Shown in pieces: positions 55,333 through 64,000 of a DNA stretch of 64,000 nt. Source of the DNA: Coniferiporia sulphurascens (Eukaryota; Basidiomycota; Agaricomycetes; Hymenochaetales; Hymenochaetaceae); NCBI GenBank assembly GCA_002794785.1, contig NBBA01000003.1, positions 1,798,001 to 1,862,000 on the forward strand, read 5' to 3'. The translations under genes were made by a program, and so were the position numbers. Numbering within the stretch: the stretch's first letter is position 1; each line of letters starts with the position of its first letter. The notes under the pieces are model-generated. The model was not told the DNA's origin, did no database searches, and was given only the letters and a program-made list of their open reading frames with translations.

Positions 55333-56997
55333 TGGGGGAGGGGGGAGGCTGACGGGCAGATGTCGTTTGTTATTGAGCCGGGTCTATAACTAATTATTAG
55401 AGTCCTTGGGTACAGAGGGGAGGCGGAGAGTTCGACTTTACTTCTCCTATACGGCGGGAAATCCGGGTGCTTGCACCCTAAGTTTCAGGCCCCTTTCCCC
55501 AGTCTATCATCGTGTCTGTGTAGCCCCTGTAACAAACCTCTGAGTCTATTGCAGTGCTTTCAATGTCGCCCGCGGCTCAACTTCTTTCGTCTCTGAGTCG
55601 AGCCGAACTCTTTCACGAGCTGAACGGAGCTTTATGCCATCTGTTGTCTATTTATCTGTGTAATGTCCAGCATCTGATTTTTCTTGCGGAAGTTTTGGAT
55701 GTAGAATGTATATCCTTCGATTGCCATAGTCTCGAAGCCACATGTAACGTAGCGCTAAACGCCAAGTCTAAACGGAGCTTTAAATCTGAATAAGGTCTCG
55801 GTCAGAAATGCTAATAATAGTTCTGCAGAATAGGCTACAGCAGTCTGAAAGAAGTGGGCGATTAATATTAGGGATTTTCCGCTCTTAAAGAGGGGCCCAT
55901 CCGAGTCGGCGATCCAAGAAAAATACACATGGAAATCGATAGGCTCATGAATCGTACGATCTCACGACCGAGTGAGAATTAAGTCAGGTCGGGGCGTCCG
56001 AGTTCTGGGCCCGGGAGTTTATCTGAAGCCGAGCCGGCGTGGCGGGTGTGTCTAGACTGTACGATTTCGAACGCATTATTTGCGGTATAACTGTACAATA
56101 TAGGCCTCGCTGTTGAGTCGCGAGAGTCTGAAACGGCGGGAAGACAAACATCTTGTCTTCGAAGGCTCGAAGGCTACTGAGTACTGAGCGCCTCTTCCCA
56201 AAAGGGGAAACCTGCCAGTGGGTCGTGTTACTACTAGTCGAGTCCGCCAGTTTATTACCTTGACGAATAGCCTGAGCGGGCTCCCGGACATTATTCTGAC
56301 AACTTGGAGCCGGAACGTTTCACTGAGTACAGTATCCGAGTTGACCAAGGATTCGAGGAGAGGCATGATTCCAGCCGCCTTCAAGTTGGAGAAAGATAGG
56401 GTTCTATATGTACATAGGCCCGAGGCGGGCCGGGGCACCTCAGCCCAACTCAGGCTGCTTTCGGCTATAGGCCACGTTTTTCCCCACATGTAGTAGTACC
56501 GGAAATCCGAAGTTCCAAACCACCACCAGCACTCCGCGTGTATCATGCATCACGATGCACGCCGTAGTACAGTAGTAGCTTTATTTTTTTTAACTTCGGG
56601 GGCCTCCACGTGCGCTACCTACCACCTGGCAGGTGCTAGCCTTACATGTACGCATGCGCGTGAAAGAACCAGTCTCGGACTCGGATGCTGAGATTAACTA
56701 GGATTAAGGTCATGTTGATAATATATAACTGTATAACTATATATTAATGATTGAGGTTTCGGGCGTTCTAGTCTCGAGATGCCTGAAAATTAGTTATAAA
56801 TGATAATACAAGCTGAGTTAAGGTTACACGCCTCGACGTCGACACGCGGCGCACCCCGGCATGACGATGCTACATACAGTAGATCATTCTCGGAAGGCGG
56901 AGAATAGTAAGTTTCTTGGATCACGAGTGGTGTGGTGCCAGTGGTGGTAACGGCTTCTGGAGGTGTCGGTTTTGTTGTTCTTGTTGTTCTTTCTTTT

Positions 56998-57021
56998 GTG
57001 CTCTTGTGCTCTTGTGCTCTT
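56998..57021. repeat. Short tandem repeat, GTGCTCTT three times
   Basis: Three perfect 8-bp units, followed by a degenerate fourth (GTACTTTT). A simple sequence repeat of no clear function. Confidence 0.8.
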
Positions 57022-58930
57022 GTACTTTTGTGATTAAGTATGCAATCACGATCATCATGGGCTCGAGGCTGGCCCGGGGGTTCCTAAGTTCCAACGTCCA
57101 CCAACTCCGCTTTCCTTTGAGCCGTGGGGTTATTGAAACGCGAGAGCGAAGAAGACGAACGAAGAGGGAAGACTAAGAGGGAATGACAGTATTAATGGGA
57201 GACTCGAGAGAGATGACGCAAAGATGAAACGATACCAGATAGGATGCACATGGTATGAGCGATACATAGCGAGCAGCTCTTCCGTACTTCCAACCTTTTA
57301 CTGCTCTCACCCTCGTTACCGTGGTCATTGACGTTGGTAGGGGGAACTGAAACGAGAAGCGTTAGGGAGATGAAAACGCAGAGCTTAAACGAAGGAAAAA
57401 GACAAGGGGGGGAGAGATGACAGCGTGAACGCGAATACGAATACAAATGCGTTGAATCATGTATGAGTGCGGAGATGAGAATGAGAGTTCGCGAGTGGAC
57501 ATGAAGACGGGACGACAATGAACATCTATTCGATAGATGAAACTTGGAAACTGAAAACGAGAATGAAACACATCGTGATACGGATGCTTATGATATGAGC
57601 GATACATGCAGTACGTTCGTACCAAGTGCTCCCTCCCAGCTCCAAATGACTTTTTGACGGGTGGAGCTGGGGAGGGTGAGGGGAGTGGAGAGATCTCCTA
57701 TAGGCGCGGGGGCGTATCCCACGCAGGTCCCGAGTCATACAGCGCACAAGCTCCTTGATCCATCTCGCACGTTGTGAGCTCAAAGCCGACCCGCAAGCAT
57801 AGACAGCATCGAACAATAAAGCCACCAGAGACCAGAAATAACACAGTTTTCCCAGAAACACAAGGAAGGATGGAGAAAAACGAAGCGAAGAAGAGACGTA
57901 TGGTATGAAGCGCGCGCTGGGAACCGAAAAGGCGGGCTTCGCCATCGTTATCGTTATCGAGGGTGTTCTACACTCGGTTAGACGTATGCGTGCATGATGC
58001 ACCACCGTAACACGCCGTCCACCGAAGAACGAAGAAATGAAGAACGAGAACGACGCCACAGTGAATAGAGACATCAATATCAGCGGGTATGCAGTTCCCG
58101 CGGCGGGACCGTGTGCAGTGGCGCTTACGAAACGCATGCACACGTCCTGCCCCGCCCGCGTGCAGTATGGATTGACGTTGAAGGTGGCTTCTTTGTGGAT
58201 GTCGCCGCCGCCGCGGAGACGCTCGGTGTGGTTCCATACATCCACGTCGGCGGCGCAGGCGCACGCGTGTGCCAGTGGCTGTCTTCTTACGGAACCGCTT
58301 TGCTCTGAGCTCCGCAACGCCAATAGCTGTTGTCTTTGTCTTCTTATATTTAGCGACGCTTGCATGCGCTGTTCATCGTTGTTGTTCTTGTTGCGGGGGA
58401 GGGGTGGGGTGATGGTTGCACTGATCTTTGTTGGAGGTGACTTGATACAGTGTGAGTTGCGAGTCGCGATGAACGCACAATTAAGAAGGTGCACAAGCCG
58501 ACTAAGAGAGAACCTAGAGTCGTGAGGACGCCCTATAAGAAGCAGACTCAAGCTAAGCACTCGGCCTATGTACCCTCGACGGTCGGGAATTGCAAGTTAA
58601 GTCTTAAGCACGTATAATGCAGTATAATCACACTGCCGCATCATGCTGTATGCATCTGTGAAAAGCAGGTTCTAGCACTGCGAAGCTTCTTGATATTAAT
58701 ACGAAAGTTTACGGACCTTATCCCACGTGTTTCTATCACTTTTTTCTCTTTCGGGGAAACTGTATATCGGAGCGTATGGTATGTGAATGTGTGAATGTAT
58801 CTGTCGCCAAGTGGGGAACGCGAGTAGGCCAGAAGACGGAAGACGGTTGAATATGAATACGAGTACGAACCACGGAGGGAAGTTGGTTTAGAAAAATTTC
58901 AGCTCCGAGTCGGAGAGACGGACGGGCCTT

Positions 58931-59197
58931 TTAGTATGCAGATATGAGCAGAGGGGGTTCCATGCGGGCTGTTCCCATGAATGCATAAATAACCATAGCA
59001 TCGAACACAGTTGATAAGTGGGCGGTGTGCGTGTGCGTCGCGTCGGGTCTGTCTAAGAGCGACGGATCGGTGCGGTGCGGAAACGTGGGAAACGTGGTGG
59101 CGTGTCCGCGTAATGCGTGGGTACGTGGTAGAGTTAGCGAACACGCTTGGCAGATGAGGACGCTAGACGCGAAGAATACGAGATTGAGTTTTGTCAT
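58931..59197 (-). CDS. Possible small secreted protein (88 residues)
   Basis: The frame from the ATG at 59195-59197 begins MTKLNLVFFASSVLICQACS, a good signal-peptide shape with Ala/Cys residues near the expected cleavage site. The mature part is rich in His, Thr and Pro and has no recognised domain. The same frame extends upstream to an ATG at 59536 without interruption, which weakens the start choice. No TATA box or introns are evident. It could be a chance ORF. Confidence 0.2.
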   Translation of the reverse strand: MTKLNLVFFASSVLICQACSLTLPRTHALRGHATTFPTFPHRTDPSLLDRPDATHTHTAHLSTVFDAMVIYAFMGTARMEPPLLISAY

Positions 59198-59766
59198 GGC
59201 TAAGGCCTGGTGTGGGGTTGTAGGGACCCTACACGAGTCAGAGCGTACGCAGGCAGGCGCCGATCTCGTCCCGCAGATAGAGTGAGTGTAGGGCGGACGG
59301 CGATCCGGTTGAGTAAGAAAGTTCGAGCGCCATAATGATTTGCGAGGGCGCTCGATAGCCGAGTGGCAGAGTTTATATGTTAAAGATAAGGACAGCGAGC
59401 GCGTGGGTTTGGTTTCAGACAAATGGATCGCGGCAGAACATAACCGGACTTGGCACCGGACGTGGGAAAGAAATGTGGGTTCAGTGCGCAAGCGAAAGGA
59501 GGAGAAGCATCGGAGAAATGCTTCCATGCATGACATAAGATCTTCCTACCCTTTTTCTCTTCGGTCCGCACGCCCCATAGCCGCCGAAAGAGGCAAGCGG
59601 ATTGCCATAAGCAGACAAGGGCTATGGTTCCCCTTTGTCGCTTCTTGCTTGTTCTTTCATTTTCTTCCTTTCCTTCCTTCCTCTTCCGTCATCGCGCAGC
59701 CGCGCCGCACAACGCATTTTCGTCCTGAATCTCGCCTTATCGCAGGCCTCAACGCTCATTATCTCC

Positions 59767-61268
59767 ATGGCTCATCGCCGCAACCAGTCCTCCAGATCCT
59801 TCCCAATGCCTTCCCCCTCCTCCTCTCTCTCCCAGGCAGTCTCCGCCTCCGGCGTCGGCATCGCTGCAGTCGTCTCAGCAGCAGCCGCAGCCCTCGCCCC
59901 AGTCGCTTCCGTGCGTCGCACTTTTCCTTTGTCTTCCCCGTCGTCCTTTGTTCGTATCCCCTTTTTTGACGATTTTTTTGCTGATGGGTCCGTACACACA
60001 TGCAGTCCCTGCCTGGTGCTGTGCCTCGCTCAGCCAGCAGTCTCGACGTTGCTGACTTCCTCGTCCCCCCTACCCCGGGCACGCCTAGCAAGTTCGACAG
60101 GCGTAGTCCCATGCACGTCGCCCCCTCCTCCATTCTCGCCTCCCCTCGAGCCCTCCTCCGACGCTTCACAGCCGTGCTCTCGCCCCAGCGCACGCACGCT
60201 CAGTCTCTTCCACTCAAGTCACCCTTCTTACGCTCCTCAACACCCGTCCCGTCGCTGCCCATCCCCCTGCGCCGCCGTGCTACCTTCCTCGCCCTCATCG
60301 TCCTGCTTTCCCTCTCTGCCTGGACAGTCCTCACGACTAGCCTCGCCGAGCACGACAGCAGGGGTTGGGCGGACTGGCACAAGCGCACCCCGGGGCTCGA
60401 CTCTGCCGAGCGACACCGCCTCTTGAGCTCTGCCTCCTTCCGCGGGGCGACGATTCTCCCCGGGTCCAACAACGCACCTTCACATGCAAAGGCTAATCTT
60501 CACGTGAATGCGAAGGGGCCGGAACGTTCCCCGCTCGCATTAACGCCTCGCGACGAGCTCGCAGCGCTAACAGCGTTCATGGCTGCACTCCCATGGAACG
60601 CGCTCCCCGCGCACGTCGACGCGCACGCGCCGCTCGACCCGGAGTTGATCCTTGATTTCGATGTTCGTCGCGACCGCGATCGCGCGCTCATGCAGCTTGC
60701 CGAGTTACGTAGAGATACCTGGGCGCTCAATCCGGTTGTGGTCTTCGGCAAGGTGAGTTGGTGACGTTCCTTCTTTTTATTGGATGTCGTCAGCGCTCGA
60801 TTTTGATTTTGATTTGGACTGACGGTACCGTAATCCCTCATACAGTCTCGTCACGCGCCGACACGTGAGCTCCGCGCCCTGCTTGACAGCATGTATCTCA
60901 CGCCTGCACCTACCGTGTTCGAGATCAATACGCGAGGTTCGTCTGACTTTCTCTAAAACTGCTCTTTGCAACTATCGAACTCACTCCTATATTCTCCCTT
61001 TCTAGTCGACGAACACATAATGACCCCGCTCCTTGCCCGACTCACCTCCCCCTCAGAATCCTCATCCACCACAGAATTCCCCATCCTGCTTATCGGCGGC
61101 GAGCCCGTCGATATATCTGATTCCCTTCGGCCGGAAGAGCGCGGCGGCCCGCTGCGCGAGCGCGATACTGTGAAGGCGCTTCTTGAGGGCGGTGAGCTGC
61201 GCCGCCGCGTTGTGGCCGCAGGCGCGGTGCCGAGTGAGAAGAAGCGGAAGGGAAAAGGGAGGAGGTGA
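59767..61268 (+). CDS. Membrane-anchored glutaredoxin-fold protein without active-site cysteines
   Basis: Exons 59767-59910, 60006-60752, 60846-60936 and 61006-61268 give 414 residues in frame. A disordered Ser/Pro/Ala-rich N-terminus precedes one membrane segment (ATFLALIVLLSLSAWTVLTT), so it is probably a type II protein of the secretory pathway. The C-terminal third is glutaredoxin-like: NPVVVFGKSRHAPTRELRAL, PAPTVFEINTR, IMTPLLARLT, FPILLIGGEPVDI. Yeast Grx6/Grx7 have the same anchor-plus-glutaredoxin layout. Where they have a CxxS/CxxC motif this protein reads HAPT, and no other Cys is seen nearby, so thiol exchange is unlikely and a structural or glutathione/metal-independent role is inferred. 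The tail is very basic (KKRKGKGRR). Confidence 0.8.
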
Positions 61269-63018
61269 GGCGAGGATGTGAACTAGGATGAGGATGAGGG
61301 GTCGGGGATTGAGGAGAGCGGAAGGTGAAAAGGGAAGAGGGGGACGGCTTTTTCTAAAAAAAATTGTGTGATATACGGATACACGGACTGCGCGAGCGCA
61401 GATACGCCCCCGCCTACTGGCTCCGGGAGCCGCTTACCCTTGTGCACGCGTTCGTGCTCCCGCCTCCCGTCCCCAGAGGTTGAAGCGGTGTGATGCGATT
61501 GGTACTCGGACACGGTGTGGTGCTGAACAGTGTACTACGAGGGGAATGGGAAGGTTCACGGGTCTAGTTTACATAGAGTTTTCTTTTTCACTTCAGGCTG
61601 TAGACGAGGCAGGGCGACACAAGTAATTAACCATCACGATGCAGGGCAGGAAATCAGGTACTTCGGTATTTAGATACTAGATACTCGTATGAAGGTCGGA
61701 ACAAGGGGGACTCTCAGGTTTTATGCAAGACATGTTATCACATACTTTACTTTACCTACCTATTTACTTATGGGATTCCGCGGAGGGCTTTTTCTTTTTC
61801 TTCGTCATTCGGGCTTCTTGTTCTTATTTTTTTAATTTTTTATTGGTCCGATTTAGGGTTTTAGGAAGTGCGAAGTTTGGGACTCGGGATGACCTTATTA
61901 ATATTTCTCTCCCTCTTGGGTTCTCGTGGAACCTGGGTCTCTCCTTCCTCGCCGACGGGTGTTGTCTATTTCGATAGAGTTGCACTTCCCTACGGACCCT
62001 ACCCCGTGTCGGAATGAAGACTAATGTAACCAACCGCAGGTGATGTTCCTGGTACCCTAAGTAACGCAAGCCGGCCCTGAAGCTGCAGGCTCATACATAA
62101 AAAGTTCGGGAGGGAGTGCCCTGTGCAACGGCCTCGCCTCATATTCGAGTTCTAGTTTTTGGACATCCTGGGCTTGAGGACGTAGATATGTCTGCATATC
62201 AGATACATGACAGCAGACGGGACGATAGGGGGCGTCTAGAGGGAGCACAGAGTCGCGAAGGTAAGCCTGATTACTATTTTTTTTTTACCCGCCTGGCGTG
62301 CGTGGTGGCGCGTTCGAATGAAGAAATTGCATAATTTTTCAGTTATCCCTGTCTTAATGTACTCTGTGTCGAGACTTTGAAAATCTGATCACAACATCCT
62401 TCTGCCTCGATGTCCTAATTTTCTTCGTGAACTGATTGATTCCTTTCGTTCTCCACAGCGCGGACCCCTGGGGTGTCGGCCTTCGGTTTCTCCGCAGGTT
62501 TGAGGCACGATAAGCCAGATGAGCGTTTTCGTAGGCTATCGTCGGTACCGGTATGTAAGTACTAGACGTTGTACACGATTGAAATGCGATAGAAATACTA
62601 GTATGCGCAAACCCTCATGTGACTATGACGCTGGACGCGAGAGCCGGGGCAAATGATCAAGTGTGCATTACAAACTTGGGTCATACCTGGTGCGGCTCCA
62701 TACCTTTGCCGGTCCCGCCTCTTCTTCTCGGATGGCGGCGCGGTCGGCTCCGCCTAGAGCAAATGGAAGTTGGTGAAACTCGGGTATTGAGCCTTCGTGC
62801 GCACATGCCACATGCTCGCGGCTTCGTGGTTGATCGACTCTTGTCCGCAGGCATACAGCGATGGTAATGTGATCTGTCTCTCGAGGCTAGGAGTCGATAC
62901 CGCAGAAAAAGCTCCGTCAGCGGCGGGCCGATGGTTGGTACAGTATATATCTGCGGGATTGGGGACTCGGGACTTTCGAGCTCTGACTGGAGTCCCGGGC
63001 CCGATCATTATTAGCATT
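61269..63018. other. Gap between the glutaredoxin-like gene and the GH127-like gene
   Basis: No gene can be supported. Short frames at 61723, 62116, 62619 and 62797 lack family features, and the last one merges into the first exon of the next gene. Confidence 0.5.
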
Positions 63019-64000
63019 ATGGCGTTCCTCAAGTCGACGTCTTTCTCTCTCGCTTGTATCTTGTTGGGTCTTGCCGGCGATGGCGCTGCACAGTCCGGTC
63101 GTAAGTCTTGAGCTTCTTGGCGCCGATATGCTAAGCCGATCGCCAATTGCTTAGTTGCCGCGAAGAAGTTTCTCAACTTGCCTCTGGGTGCAATCATGCC
63201 GGCTGGATGGTTGCATGACCAGGCACGCTTCTACTTCGGCGCTGGCTGTTATTCTATGCTTACCTTTATGGCAGCTCATGGTGCAGACGGACGGTCTTTG
63301 GGGCCACGAACACGACTTCTATGATTAGTGAGTTCTTCAGCTTTGAGCACTTGATAGGATCGCTAATGGAATCCTTCCAGTGTCGCTCAAACGGATTGGC
63401 TCGGTGGGTCCCATCGATTAATAAAAATTAGAACGTTACTCAAGCTTAAGGCGTCTTCAGGTGGAGACTCGTTCTATTCCAATTTGGAAGAAGGTTGGTC
63501 TTTCAAACGATAATTACGGCTCCTCAAACTGATTTTTGACAAATGAACTCAGCCGGAAGCTATTGGTTTGTAGGTGTACCTTTCATTGGGTCGTGTGCAT
63601 ATCATTGTGTGGAAGATCTCATGACATATCCCATGCGAAAAGAACGCGATGGTTCCAAACGCTGTGCTCGTCAACTCTTCCGAGATACAGGCGCAGACGC
63701 AGTATTTCCTTGATTTTGTGCTCGAGAACCAAGATGACTCGGGGTGGCTTGGGCCCGAGGTATTCGATTCGAGCAAGCCACGCTATCTCTGGGCACGGTA
63801 CGTCTTACGTCCTGCTTCTTCTCGTTGCACCGCGGGATCTTCATTCGCTTTTGATGCTTTAGGTATCCATACCTTTTCGGCGCGACTCAGATGATAGAGT
63901 ATAATGCGTCATTGGCCGATGCCGTTATCCCTAAGCTGTACAAGTTCGTCACTTTGGCGAATACGATGCTCAAGAATGGTGAAGGGCTCGAGGACTGGAC
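63019..64000 (+). CDS. Secreted DUF1680/GH127-like glycosidase, 5' part
   Basis: Exons 63019-63100, 63155-63222, 63275-63327 and then five more short pieces run to the right edge. A signal peptide (MAFLKSTSFSLACILLGLAG) is followed by LPLGAIMPAGWLHDQ, LMVQTDGLWGHEHDFYD, YVAQTDWLGGDSFYSNLEEA, GSYWFNAMVPNAVLVNSSEI, NQDDSGWLGPEVF, YLWARYPYLFGATQMIEYNA and NTMLKNGEGLEDW. These are the conserved segments of fungal proteins annotated as DUF1680 / beta-L-arabinofuranosidase (GH127)-like, with an (alpha/alpha)6 barrel. It probably acts outside the cell on plant polysaccharide side chains, but substrate is not proven. The second intron appears to start with GC (DQ|GCACGC), giving a GC-AG intron. The catalytic C-terminal part is outside the window. 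Confidence 0.8.

Larger units (their letters stand above)
55333..59766. other. Long stretch without a convincing gene
   Basis: 4.4 kb with no recognised family. A 344-codon minus frame (57526-58560) has two hydrophobic stretches but Ser/Arg-rich low complexity, and it overlaps a 162-codon plus frame. A 201-codon minus frame (58931-59536) and a 209-codon plus frame (59340-59969) oppose each other. The plus strand at 57150-57560 is purine-rich and full of GAACGAGAA-like words. This could be UTR, a non-coding RNA or fast-evolving genes. Confidence 0.4.

Noticed and set aside
56076..56546. 156-codon minus-strand frame
   Set aside because: No recognisable motif, opposed by a 91-codon plus frame, and no nearby promoter signal.
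59340..59969. 209-codon plus-strand frame ahead of the glutaredoxin-like gene
   Set aside because: It overlaps the first exon and intron of that gene and runs against another long minus frame; the spliced model with the membrane anchor explains the region better.

Overview
The window looks like a stretch of an Agaricomycete (mushroom-forming basidiomycete) nuclear genome. The reasons are many 50-70 bp GT-AG introns, P450 genes with 14-15 exons, domain families I associate with basidiomycetes (DUF6593, DUF6698, Plavaka transposase, HET-E-type WD40 repeats) and heavy transposon load. No bacterial, organellar or viral gene was seen.

Layout. 1-27213 is a transposon graveyard. A Tad1-like LINE (minus strand) cuts into the WD40 end of an NLR-type gene (4450-5317). 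An unrecognised decayed gene follows (about 5900-8069). A second, complete 7-kb LINE (8165-15177, minus) is bounded by a 13-bp target-site duplication. Next to it lies a 12-kb DNA element (15201-27210) with matching terminal inverted repeats. It carries a Plavaka-type transposase plus two passengers: an Spt5-like NGN/KOW protein and a DUF6698 protein. The same solo LTR (about 560 bp, perfect 5-bp duplications) sits in the RNase H of the second LINE and in the Plavaka transposase.

27484-33691 holds a CUE-domain ubiquitin-binding protein, then three tandem minus-strand paralogues of a small BRI3-like membrane protein with PPxY motifs. A tRNA-Leu(CAA) gene and a relic of the CUE gene's 3' end lie between the first two copies and show how the array was duplicated.

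35393-51434 is a P450 cluster of four apparently intact genes in two related pairs, with a CYS-3/Zip1-like bZIP factor between the pairs and a stray duplicated P450 terminal exon. A secondary-metabolite or detoxification locus is a reasonable inference, but no backbone enzyme is visible.

51946-64000 is ordinary housekeeping or accessory DNA: an RKM4/SETD6-like SET-domain lysine methyltransferase, a DUF6593 protein, a long stretch with no convincing gene (55333-59766), a membrane-anchored glutaredoxin-fold protein lacking the active-site cysteines, and the 5' part of a DUF1680/GH127-like secreted protein that runs off the right edge.

All coding models are hand-spliced from the sequence. Family names come from recognised motifs, not searches.
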